From assembly GCA_022837505.1 (NCBI GenBank), contig JALHFZ010000065.1:1-10869 (forward strand): a stretch of 10,869 nucleotides of DNA. Direction: 5' to 3'. This DNA comes from Synergistaceae bacterium (lineage in GTDB: Bacteria; Synergistota; Synergistia; Synergistales; Aminobacteriaceae). A program made the translations under genes and the position numbers. How positions within the stretch are numbered: the stretch's first letter is position 1; every line of letters starts with the position of its first letter. Shown in pieces: positions 1 to 5,989 of this stretch. The notes below the pieces were generated by a model that was not told where the DNA came from, searched no databases, and worked only from the letters and a program-made list of their open reading frames with translations.

Positions 1-105
1 GGAGGAATCAGCCACTCCCGGGAGGAATACACCTCCCCCGACGATCTCGTCCGGGGCGCTGAGGTCCTGGCCCGGACGATCCTTGAAGCCGACGGCATGG
101 TCTGA
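1..105 (+). CDS. M20-family zinc amidohydrolase (hydantoinase/carbamoylase type), C-terminal fragment
   Basis: The window opens inside a reading frame that runs 34 codons to a TGA at 103-105. The visible residues begin GGISHSREEYTSP and continue with DDLVRGAEVLARTI. This matches the C-terminal signature of the M20 peptidase subfamily that holds N-carbamoyl-amino-acid hydrolases and allantoate amidohydrolases, where the His of the G-x-S-H segment is a metal or active-site ligand and the following E-E-x-[TS]-x-x-D helix closes the catalytic domain. These enzymes are cytoplasmic and hydrolyse N-carbamoyl or related amide bonds of amino acids or purine breakdown products. The substrate cannot be told from this fragment. 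The start lies outside the window. A good hairpin terminator follows at 134-170, so this gene probably ends its transcription unit. Confidence 0.75.
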   Translation, partial: GGISHSREEYTSPDDLVRGAEVLARTILEADGMV

Positions 106-133
106 AACCCTTCCCTCTGATATATCCGCTCCG

Positions 134-170
134 AGAGGCTGCCCTTCGCTATGAACGGCAGCCTCTTTTT
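134..170 (+). terminator. Rho-independent terminator of the M20 gene
   Basis: A 10-bp perfect stem (AGAGGCTGCC at 134-143 with GGCAGCCTCT at 157-166) has a 13-nt loop and runs into a T tract at 166-170. It sits 28 bases after the TGA of the M20 fragment, so it separates that unit from the membrane protein gene downstream. Confidence 0.85.
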
Positions 171-254
171 CCGGACTGGAGGCAATGCCATGGTACAGAT
201 CTTTTCATCCCGCCCCGGGGTATGTTTTCTTTCGGAAAAAGAGAGAGGAAAACC

Positions 255-283
255 TTTTTCTAAAGAACTTCCTCCTGTACAAT
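255..283 (+). promoter_or_regulatory. Possible promoter for the AI-2E family gene
   Basis: A TACAAT -10-like hexamer lies at 278-283, with only a weak T-rich -35 candidate (TTTTTC, 255-260) 17 nt upstream. It is placed about 40 bases before the preferred GTG start at 326. If used, it rules out the longer reading frame that opens at 185, because that ATG would lie upstream of the transcript start. Confidence 0.35.
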
Positions 284-325
284 GGCACCAGGGGAAAGGG
301 CAGAAAAAAAGGGGGAGATAGGGTC

Positions 326-1255
326 GTGGGGAACTTCAGAGTCATCATTGCGCTCGTGGGGGTCATTTCTCTTGTGGCTGTGGGCTTCGTCCTCAATTTT
401 GCCCAGGCCGTCTTCATTCCGCTCATTATGGCATGGCTGCTCTCATACATCTTCGGCCCTACCGTCCGCATTCTTGCCAGGCTGAAAATTCCTCACTTCA
501 TCAATGTCGCAGTGGTGCTCGCCCTCTTCTTCGGCATATGCTTTCTCAGCGTTCTTTTCGTCAACCAGAGAGTCGTCGCCTTCACCACGGCCTTTCCCAG
601 GTATTACGCCCGACTTGTGGAGATCGGCCAGACGGTCACGAAAAACCTCGATCTCCCCGCCGATTTCTTCCTCGGAGCGCCCTATTTCGAGTACAAACTC
701 CAGAAGGCCTTTGCTCCCTGCAACGCCGCGAAGGTGAAAAAAATTCTCGACACCGTCTCATCCCAGATCGGCCGGTACCTGAGCGCCCTGACCCTCATCA
801 GCGCCGTGACGGGAATGGTTGTATGGGCGGCTCTCAAAGCTCTCCATGTCGACTTCGCCGTCACCTGGGGGGTGCTTGCCTTCATCCTCAATTTCATCCC
901 CACGGTGGGGTCCATCGTGGCGTCCATCCCGCCCGTTCTCGTGGCGCTGGTGCAGTTCTATCCACGGTTCACTCCGGCCGTCGCCACTGCCCTCGCCCTT
1001 CTCGCAATCCAGATGAGCATAGGCAACCTGATTACGCCGAAGGTTATGGGGGACCGGCTGAACCTCAGCCCGGTGGTAGTCCTCATCTCCCTCCTCTTCT
1101 GGGGCCTGATATGGGGCGTGGTGGGAGCACTTATCTCCGTGATCATCGCCGCCATCATCAAGATCGTCTGCGAGAACATCCCCTCCCTGAACTTCATCAG
1201 CGTCATGATGGGGTCGGGCCGGGACTACAAGCGGGAATTCGAGGAACAGCCGTAA
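326..1255 (+). CDS. AI-2E family transporter / UPF0118 membrane protein
   Basis: This 309-residue polytopic inner-membrane protein belongs to the AI-2E/UPF0118 (PF01594) family, named from E. coli TqsA. Members have been linked to autoinducer-2 export, Na+/H+ exchange or export of small solutes, and the substrate here is unknown. Two family hallmarks are visible: the LNFIPTVGS segment near residue 190 followed by a proline-containing helix, and the ITPKVMGDRLNLSPVVV block near residue 235, followed by a G-rich final pair of helices. Hydrophobic segments cover the N-terminus (residues about 5-45 and 60-80) and most of the C-terminal half, with a polar central stretch. The frame is open from an ATG at 185, but those extra 47 residues are charged and unlike the family. 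A GGGGGAG ribosome site at 311-317 is 8 nt before the GTG at 326, which begins the first hydrophobic helix, so I chose that start. The next gene converges on it. Confidence 0.88.
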   Translation: MGNFRVIIALVGVISLVAVGFVLNFAQAVFIPLIMAWLLSYIFGPTVRILARLKIPHFINVAVVLALFFGICFLSVLFVNQRVVAFTTAFPRYYARLVEIGQTVTKNLDLPADFFLGAPYFEYKLQKAFAPCNAAKVKKILDTVSSQIGRYLSALTLISAVTGMVVWAALKALHVDFAVTWGVLAFILNFIPTVGSIVASIPPVLVALVQFYPRFTPAVATALALLAIQMSIGNLITPKVMGDRLNLSPVVVLISLLFWGLIWGVVGALISVIIAAIIKIVCENIPSLNFISVMMGSGRDYKREFEEQP

Positions 1256-1284
1256 AAAAAGGAGCGGCCAGAGAAAGCCGCTCC
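1254..1284 (-). terminator. Rho-independent terminator of the VWA gene
   Basis: Read on the minus strand, an 8-bp stem GGAGCGGC/GCCGCTCC (1284-1277 with 1268-1261) and 8-nt loop lead into seven T residues (A tract 1254-1260 on the plus strand). It ends about 30 bases past the VWA stop codon. The T tract overlaps the stop codon of the convergent AI-2E gene. On the plus strand no T run follows the hairpin, so it mainly serves the minus-strand gene. Confidence 0.85.
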
Positions 1285-1313
1285 CACCCCTGCGTATTTT
1301 CGGCGGCAAAACC

Positions 1314-3491
1314 CTACTCTCCGAAGGTCGCCTCTTTTGTGAACTTTTCGTTCTCCCCCAGCTCCACTCCCTTGATCTCCATCTCCCTGTCGTCATCGGT
1401 TTTGATCTGCAGATCGTAGGTTCCCGGCATGAGGAAGAGCTGGACGTATTCACCGTCACCGCTGTCCGTGGCGACAGGGTCTCCATTTTCCTCGGAAGGG
1501 GAGAGAAAGGCGCTCACGTAGATATAATCCCTTTTATTTGCCTTCTTCGGAGGAACGATTCGTACCCTTGCGGCGGGGAACGAAAAAGCCTTTTCTATCT
1601 TTCCTCCAGCAGCCACTTCCACGTCCTTTTCCCACAGGACCGCCGGAGTCTGGTCCACCCTGATTTTCAGATCGTATTTTCCCGGTACGATCTGAAAAAC
1701 AAACTCTCCCTCTCCGTTGTCGTTATGGAGTACATCTTCGTTATCCTCCGCAGGAGAGGCATAGACATCAACGTAGAAGTAGACGGGCTTGCCGTCGAAT
1801 CCATTGGCGGAGAGTTTCACCGTTCCCTGGGCGAAAAGAACCTCTTTTCTGAGGGTCTTGCCTCCCTCGACAATAACACCCTTAAGCCACTGCTCAGTTG
1901 AAGTGTTTCCCTCCTGTACGAGAATGTCATAGGTCCCGGGTACGAGGGTGAAGGGGACTTCGCCCGTCCCGCAGTTGCGGTCCACTTCTTCCGGGGAATC
2001 CTTGTCGTACGGGGTCTTGTAGACCCACGAATCGACATAGAGGGGTTTCCCCTTCGAGTCCACGGCGTTGAGGATGAGTTTCCCCTGGGCGAAGGAGAGC
2101 TCCTTTCGGATGGTCTTCCCCCCCTCGACGACCACACCCTTGAGCCACTGCTCTGTGGAGGTGTTCGACTCCCGTACGAGAATGTCGTAGGTTCCGGGGA
2201 CGAGGGTGAAGGGGACCTCCCCCGTTCCGCCGTTGCGGTCCGCTTCTTCGGGGGAATCCTTGTCGTAGGGGGCTTTGTAGACCCACGAATCGATGTAGAC
2301 TGCCTTTCCCTTTGAGTCTTTGGCGTCCAGGATCAGTTTCCCCTGGGCGAAGGATACCTCCCTGTCGAGCTTCTCTCCGTCCTTGATCTCGAATTCGATG
2401 ACCGTGGCTGCCCCCGAATCGGATGCACCGACCTTCGCCCGGTAGCTCCCGGGAAGAAGGGCCTTCATCTCCCAGTCGGAGCAGATGAAGGAATCCAGCG
2501 CCTCCTCGGAATCAGCGGCGAAGATCTCGCAGGAAACCGTGATCCCCTTCCCCGTTCCGTCGGTGCCCCGGATGCGGATGATTCCCGAGGAGAAGACGGC
2601 CTTCAGGGATGTGAGCTTGTCAGGGAGAAGGTCGACCCCCTCGAAAAGGATCTCCTCGCCGGTAGCGGCGGCAACGGCCCTGACGAGATAGTTCCCCTCG
2701 GGAAGGTTCTCCCGGACGGTCTCGCCGGAGGCTTCAAGGACAGGATCTCCGTCCTTCATGACTGTTACGTCGATCGAGACCCCCCTCCCCTTGCTGTCCA
2801 CCCCCTTCACCTCGAGGTTGCTGTCGAGGACAGACTTTACTATCTCATCGAAGGCCTTCGACAGTTCAGCCGCATTTCCGGCCTCGAGAAGAAGCCCTCC
2901 CGAGGGTTTTGGAATGCAGGCGAGCTGACTCATGGATTTTTTGTCGAGGCCGAAGCCCACCACGTGGATCTTCGAGACGACTCCCTTGTCCGCCAGCTCT
3001 TTTGCTGCGGCGCAGGGGTCGCCGTTGCAGCTTTCCAGTCCGTCGGTGACGAGGATGATGACTTTGCTCCCCTCGAAGGCAGGGTCGAAATCCTTTGCCC
3101 CCTCAAGGAGGGAGTAGGCGATGGGGGTCTTTCCCTTGGGTTTGATCCCGGCGATGAAGGCCTTCATTTTTCCTCCGTCGAGAGGACCGATGGGGATCTC
3201 GAGCTTCGTGTCTTTACAGTCGTTCGTCCGGTGGCCGTAGACCCGCAGCCCCACGGCGATTCCCTTCCGGGCCGCAAGGTCGTCGACTATGCTGCCGAGG
3301 GCCTCCCGGGCCGCCTCGATGCGGGTAGTGTTTCCCAGCTTCGACCACATGCTGCCCGAGGCGTCGAGGATGAGCTCGATGTGGGTGGAGACGCCCTCTT
3401 CGCTTTCCGCCCAGGAGATCGCGGAAAGAAGAAAGACCATAAGGAAAAAAATCAGGGACAAAAATCGAAAAAGCCTCTTGGTGCCCACCAT
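1314..3491 (-). CDS. Secreted von Willebrand factor A domain protein with C-terminal tandem repeats
   Basis: The 725-residue product has a Sec signal peptide (Lys/Arg at 5-9, hydrophobic 10-26, likely cleavage after SWA at about 28), so it is probably periplasmic or cell-surface. A VWA domain spans about 36-220 with a complete metal-ion (MIDAS) site: D43-x-S45-x-S47, T121 and D149. The segments LRVYGHRTNDC and VTDGLESCNGDPC are typical of a bacterial VWA group. Cysteines at 91, 154, 159 and 191 may form disulfides. Beyond 225 come beta-rich segments and then four units of about 86 residues, each with a PGxYD-type turn. The family role is ligand or protein binding; no partner gene is visible. 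A longer frame opens at 3521, but AGGGAGG six bases before the ATG at 3491 fixes this start. It has its own promoter and terminator, so it is apparently monocistronic. The function is not recognised beyond the domains. Confidence 0.85.
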   Translation of the reverse strand: MVGTKRLFRFLSLIFFLMVFLLSAISWAESEEGVSTHIELILDASGSMWSKLGNTTRIEAAREALGSIVDDLAARKGIAVGLRVYGHRTNDCKDTKLEIPIGPLDGGKMKAFIAGIKPKGKTPIAYSLLEGAKDFDPAFEGSKVIILVTDGLESCNGDPCAAAKELADKGVVSKIHVVGFGLDKKSMSQLACIPKPSGGLLLEAGNAAELSKAFDEIVKSVLDSNLEVKGVDSKGRGVSIDVTVMKDGDPVLEASGETVRENLPEGNYLVRAVAAATGEEILFEGVDLLPDKLTSLKAVFSSGIIRIRGTDGTGKGITVSCEIFAADSEEALDSFICSDWEMKALLPGSYRAKVGASDSGAATVIEFEIKDGEKLDREVSFAQGKLILDAKDSKGKAVYIDSWVYKAPYDKDSPEEADRNGGTGEVPFTLVPGTYDILVRESNTSTEQWLKGVVVEGGKTIRKELSFAQGKLILNAVDSKGKPLYVDSWVYKTPYDKDSPEEVDRNCGTGEVPFTLVPGTYDILVQEGNTSTEQWLKGVIVEGGKTLRKEVLFAQGTVKLSANGFDGKPVYFYVDVYASPAEDNEDVLHNDNGEGEFVFQIVPGKYDLKIRVDQTPAVLWEKDVEVAAGGKIEKAFSFPAARVRIVPPKKANKRDYIYVSAFLSPSEENGDPVATDSGDGEYVQLFLMPGTYDLQIKTDDDREMEIKGVELGENEKFTKEATFGE
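1317..2348 (-). repeat. Four in-frame tandem repeats (258-bp period) in the VWA gene
   Basis: On the minus strand, repeat 1 runs about 2348-2091, repeat 2 about 2090-1833, repeat 3 about 1832-1575 and repeat 4 to about 1317. The shared phrase CCCTGGGCGA recurs at exact 258-bp steps (2341, 2083, 1825), equal to 86 codons. Repeats 1 and 2 match at 72 of 86 residues with no gap and are also close at the DNA level, while repeats 3 and 4 keep only the frame (GEGEF or GDGEY, then PGxYDL). This indicates an old repeat series with a recent duplication or gene conversion of the first two units. Repeat 2 has a lone Cys (RNCGTGE) where repeat 1 has Gly. Confidence 0.9.
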
Positions 3492-3531
3492 GACCAGCCT
3501 CCCTTGATTGACTAACGGCACATTTTGGATA

Positions 3532-3540
3532 ATTCTAGCA
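3532..3540 (-). promoter_or_regulatory. Extended -10 promoter of the VWA gene
   Basis: The minus strand reads TGCTAGAAT from 3540 to 3532, a full TGn extension plus a 5/6 match to TATAAT, about 40 bases before the ATG at 3491. No good -35 box is seen at the usual distance. Confidence 0.55.
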
Positions 3541-3646
3541 CAAAATAAAAACAGGAAATAGATGTGCCGGAGGACGATACTCCAGTTTCATCAGCATGTT
3601 CCGGGCAATATAAAGGAATGAGGAGGGAGAAAAGTAATAGGATACG

Positions 3647-3655
3647 TGCTATAAT
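3647..3655 (+). promoter_or_regulatory. Extended -10 promoter of usp1
   Basis: TGCTATAAT is a perfect TGn plus TATAAT extended -10, about 80 bases before the usp1 ATG. No -35 match lies 17 nt upstream (purine-rich sequence). This leaves a leader of roughly 70 nt in which I see no strong hairpin. Confidence 0.65.
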
Positions 3656-3734
3656 AATGGAAAGGATATATTTGCATCTCTTATTTTGATTTTTGGCATC
3701 CTTGTGCTGAAAAAATGAGAAGGAGGGCAAGATC

Positions 3735-4202
3735 ATGAAAAGAATTGTCGTGGCAATCGACGGAAGCGAGGCAAGCAAGGGAGTGGTGGACTACGCCATT
3801 CACTATGCCAACAGGGAACCGGACGCGGAGATGCTTTTTCTCCATGTCATCTCCATCCTTGACCAGAAGCCCATCTTTTATGGAGAGGGAGCGGCCTATA
3901 TGCCCCCCTCCGACGCCGAGGTGCAGAAGGAATTCGAGGACTTCATCCAGAAGCGGATAGAGCTCTCCGGACTGACTATCCCCAGGATGTCCGTCTTTAT
4001 CCGCACCGGAAGGGACTACGACCAGATTGTGAGCTTCGCTGAAAAAGAGGATGCCGACATGATTATGATCGGGCACCGGGGGCTGAGCGGAGTGGAGCGC
4101 TTCTTCCTCGGCAGTGTGGCCTCCAAGGTCGTCTCGAGAGCGCCCTGCAGCGTCTATGTCCATCGCCCGAAGGGATCGGCGGGGGAATACAACACGGTGT
4201 AG
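3735..4202 (+). CDS. Universal stress protein, UspA family (copy 1)
   Basis: This is a 155-residue single-domain UspA protein (PF00582), cytoplasmic and probably dimeric. The N-terminal strand MKRIVVAIDGSEAS carries the nucleotide-binding Asp. The ATP-binding signature G-x2-G-x9-G-S is complete at about residues 112-126 (GHRG, nine residues, GS), so it is predicted to be of the ATP-binding type rather than the non-binding UspA type. Such proteins help survival under stress and energy limitation; the exact target is unknown. The start is supported by an AAGGAGGG site at 3720-3727. It lies on its own, with an upstream extended -10 promoter and a downstream terminator. A paralogue with 112 of 155 identical residues and no gaps follows about 235 bases later, which points to tandem duplication. 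Confidence 0.93.
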   Translation: MKRIVVAIDGSEASKGVVDYAIHYANREPDAEMLFLHVISILDQKPIFYGEGAAYMPPSDAEVQKEFEDFIQKRIELSGLTIPRMSVFIRTGRDYDQIVSFAEKEDADMIMIGHRGLSGVERFFLGSVASKVVSRAPCSVYVHRPKGSAGEYNTV

Positions 4203-4245
4203 CCTGCTTTTCCTCAAGGGAATGCCGAGGGCATAAATAAAGAGC

Positions 4246-4282
4246 AGCCCCTCTTTTAGTGATGTGTAAGGAGGGGCTTTTC
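4246..4282 (+). terminator. Rho-independent terminator of usp1
   Basis: AGCCCCTC (4246-4253) pairs with GAGGGGCT (4271-4278), followed by TTTTC. The loop is 17 nt with some extra possible pairing at its base. It ends the usp1 transcript before the usp2 promoter. Confidence 0.7.
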
Positions 4283-4323
4283 ATTTCCGCCCGGGAGCAT
4301 ATTCCTCTTTCTTCAGCCTGCAA

Positions 4324-4354
4324 TAGACAGAAGGAATATAAAGAATGGTATAAT
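4324..4354 (+). promoter_or_regulatory. Promoter of usp2 (extended -10)
   Basis: TGGTATAAT at 4346-4354 is a perfect extended -10. TAGACA at 4324-4329 matches the -35 consensus at 5 of 6 positions, but with a long 19-nt spacer. The start codon is about 85 bases downstream, much as for usp1. Confidence 0.65.
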
Positions 4355-4437
4355 TACAGAAAAGAAGTGTACACTTTCCTTCTTTACATTTCCATTGAAT
4401 TCTACTAACAGCTTACACTCCAGAGGAGGGCGAAGGT

Positions 4438-4905
4438 ATGAAGAAAATAGTTGTGGCCATCGACGGAAGCGAAGCCAGCAAAGGAGTGGTGGATTACGCC
4501 ATTGACTATGCAAACCGGGAAAAAGATGCGGAAATGCTTTTTCTCCATGTTATATCTCCTGTCGATCAAAGACCGATCTTTTATGCCCAGGGGGTTGCCT
4601 ATAGTTCCCCTCCTGTTTCCGCAGTAAAAAAGGACTTCGAAGAATTCATCCGCAACCGCATGGTGCTTGCAGGGAAAAGAATTCCAAAAATGTCGGTATA
4701 TATCACCACCGGGAGGCCCTATGAACAGATAGTGAGTTTTGCCGAAAAAGAGAACGCCGACATCATTTTCATCGGCGGCCGGGGGCTGAGCGGAGTGGAG
4801 CGGTTCTTCCTCGGGAGTGTGGCCGCCAAGGTGGTCACCAGAGCGCCCTGCAGCGTCTATGTCCACCGCCAGAAGGGGAAGCCCGGGGAATTCTCTTCCA
4901 TCTAG
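4438..4905 (+). CDS. Universal stress protein, UspA family (copy 2)
   Basis: This is the second 155-residue UspA-fold protein, aligning end to end with copy 1. The ATP motif is retained as GGRG, nine residues, GS; the His of copy 1 (GHRG) is Gly here. Differences cluster in the middle (about residues 50-85), the region between the core strands that often forms the dimer or ligand-facing surface, while the N-terminal 40 residues and the segment after TGR are nearly unchanged. AGGAGGG at 4424-4430, seven bases before ATG, supports the start. Its own promoter and terminator suggest independent regulation from copy 1, so the pair may respond to different signals or form heterodimers. This is inference from layout. 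Confidence 0.93.
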   Translation: MKKIVVAIDGSEASKGVVDYAIDYANREKDAEMLFLHVISPVDQRPIFYAQGVAYSSPPVSAVKKDFEEFIRNRMVLAGKRIPKMSVYITTGRPYEQIVSFAEKENADIIFIGGRGLSGVERFFLGSVAAKVVTRAPCSVYVHRQKGKPGEFSSI

Positions 4906-4937
4906 CCGGATACCCTTTCATCTATGAAGATAAAGAG

Positions 4938-4969
4938 AAAAAACCGCGGCCGGGAGGCCGCGGTTTTTT
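4938..4969 (+). terminator. Strong terminator after usp2
   Basis: An 11-bp perfect stem, AAACCGCGGCC (4941-4951) with GGCCGCGGTTT (4956-4966), is capped by a GGGA tetraloop and followed by T residues to 4969. A runs on the left make it potentially bidirectional. Confidence 0.93.
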
Positions 4970-4981
4970 CTTTTCCGGAGG

Positions 4982-5010
4982 AGGACAGGAAGGGAAAAAA
5001 ACGGTACAAT
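4982..5010 (+). promoter_or_regulatory. Likely promoter of the first OB-fold gene
   Basis: AGGACA at 4982-4987 (4/6 to the -35 consensus) and TACAAT at 5005-5010 are separated by exactly 17 nt. They lie just downstream of the usp2 terminator and about 70 bases before the ATG at 5082. Confidence 0.5.
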
Positions 5011-5081
5011 AAGAGGCAGGATTGTCAGGAAGAAAAATTCTATGAACAGATCCATATCCGAAAACGGGAGTTGATGTCAAG

Positions 5082-5378
5082 ATGGTGACGGAAAACGCCG
5101 TGACGGTTTCGGGGACGCTCCATCACAGCCACGCCGGGGCCAGCGCCGGCAAACCGATGAAGAAGTATGTTCCTTTTTCGGTTCGCCAGGAAACTCCGGG
5201 TCTGGATGGAAGCGTCAGAAAAGATTTTCTTCTCGCCCGCATCTATGATCCGGAAATACAGGAGAGTCTGAAGAGCCTGCAGGAAGGGGCTATCGTACGA
5301 GTCCATGGGGATGTGCGCTCATCCCTTGGGAGCGGCGAGATGTATATCAATGTGAGGGCTTTGGAAGCACTGGCCTGA
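5082..5378 (+). CDS. Small OB-fold / SSB-like protein (copy A), function unknown
   Basis: I do not recognise this as a named family. It is a 98-residue soluble protein with no signal peptide or membrane segment. The pattern is that of an OB-fold single-strand-binding domain: an initial strand V-x-V-x-G-x-L, a strand YVPFSVR, a variable DG loop, a strand DFLLARIYDP, a helix IQESLKSL, then EGAIVRVHGDV and a final strand GEMYINVRALE. This order is like bacterial SSB, where xFxxVxxW, helix, KGxxVxVxGxL and a last strand recur. There is no acidic SSB tail, and it is far shorter than housekeeping SSB. The ATG at 5082 has GGGAG at 5066-5070, an 11-nt spacing. A paralogue follows at 5562-5861, aligning without a gap at 37 of 98 positions. 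A role in nucleic-acid binding is inferred from fold pattern only. Confidence 0.72.
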   Translation: MVTENAVTVSGTLHHSHAGASAGKPMKKYVPFSVRQETPGLDGSVRKDFLLARIYDPEIQESLKSLQEGAIVRVHGDVRSSLGSGEMYINVRALEALA

Positions 5379-5464
5379 CGGTTTTTTATTCCGCCCGGAC
5401 ATCTGCTTTTTCGAAACTCGCATAAAGATGCGTGCAGTTGTCTTGTTGTATTCTTTTTGTTCCC

Positions 5465-5500
5465 TTTCTTCCTTTGCCGACCGTTTGCGAAGGAAGGGAA
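5465..5500 (+). repeat. Imperfect inverted repeat upstream of the second OB-fold gene
   Basis: CTTCCTTTGC at 5469-5478 pairs imperfectly with GCGAAGGAAG at 5488-5497. No T tract follows on either strand, so it is not a normal terminator. It lies just ahead of a weak extended -10-like TGATATCTT (5505-5513) and could be an operator. The rest of 5379-5561 shows no gene. Confidence 0.35.
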
Positions 5501-5561
5501 AAAGTGATATCTTTTATCTGTCCCGGAGCACCGGGCATTCATGGGCAAGGAGCTGGACTTA

Positions 5562-5861
5562 TTGAAATTCGAAAACTCCGTACGGGTTACCGGGTCAATT
5601 CACCTTCCAAAGGGAGATCGGACCGGAAAAAGCAAAAGAGGGGTCTATCTTCACTTTTCCCTCCGCCATGCCTCCATTGGGTATGACGGCATCGAGAGGA
5701 CAAGCTTTCTTCCTGTCCGCGTCTTCGACCCCGGCCTTCAGGAATGGCTTCGGGGGAAGGGGGAGGACGCCCGCATCTGTCTGGAGGGCAAGCTTCATTC
5801 CTCCACGGGAAGCGGAAAGATGTACATCCTCGCCGAGTCTCTGGAAGATCAGGCCGAGTAG
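5562..5861 (+). CDS. Small OB-fold / SSB-like protein (copy B), TTG start, function unknown
   Basis: This 99-residue paralogue of copy A keeps V-x-V-x-G-x-[LI]-H at the start, then Y-x-x-F-S-x-R, G-x-D-G, F-L-x-x-R-x-x-D-P, Q-E-x-L, E-x-A, G, and S-S-x-G-S-G-x-M-Y-I near the end. An ATG at 5541 gives a longer 106-residue version, but its spacing to any ribosome site is poor. AAGGAG at 5547-5552 stands nine bases before TTG at 5562, and from there the two paralogues align from residue 1 (ENAVTVSG against ENSVRVTG) with no gap. I therefore prefer TTG. The protein is soluble with no signal peptide. Copy B has an extra Cys (RICLEG) and a shorter acidic-to-basic balance than A. It ends at its own terminator. 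The function is unknown; nucleic-acid binding is inferred. Confidence 0.72.
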   Translation: MKFENSVRVTGSIHLPKGDRTGKSKRGVYLHFSLRHASIGYDGIERTSFLPVRVFDPGLQEWLRGKGEDARICLEGKLHSSTGSGKMYILAESLEDQAE

Positions 5862-5886
5862 CCCTCCGCAAGCCGAAGTCATTTTG

Positions 5887-5914
5887 CGCCCTCTTTTACG
5901 GAGGGCGTTTTTTT
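5887..5914 (+). terminator. Terminator of the second OB-fold gene
   Basis: CGCCCTC (5887-5893) pairs with GAGGGCG (5901-5907) around a 7-nt loop, followed by seven T residues (5908-5914). It separates the OB-fold pair from the desulfhydrase operon. Confidence 0.9.
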
Positions 5915-5989
5915 CGTTGGATCCGCGCCCTTTGGAAGTCAGCCGAAGGATCTCGCTGATACCCTGCAACAAAAAAGGAGCTGGAAAAT

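Noticed and set aside
185..325. Extra 47-residue N-terminus for the AI-2E protein
   Set aside because: The extension is charged and unlike the family. A ribosome site and GTG at 326 give a standard start, and a likely -10 element lies inside the extension.
758..1486. Long minus-strand open frame (242 codons) across the AI-2E gene
   Set aside because: It is antisense to a clear membrane protein and overlaps the VWA stop region. Its composition is rich in Arg, Glu, His and Asp with no domain pattern, as expected for a shadow frame in GC-rich DNA.
1833..2348. The 258-bp repeats as a CRISPR or mobile-element signature
   Set aside because: The period is a multiple of three and lies wholly in frame within one coding region, so it is a protein domain repeat.
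3681..4866. Minus-strand open frames opposite both usp genes that resemble each other
   Set aside because: Their likeness follows from the conserved sense strand of the two paralogues. No ribosome site or independent support is seen.
5419..5432. Short hairpin CGCAT-AAAG-ATGCG after the first OB-fold gene as a terminator
   Set aside because: The stem is only 5 bp and no T tract follows, so it does not qualify as a terminator.
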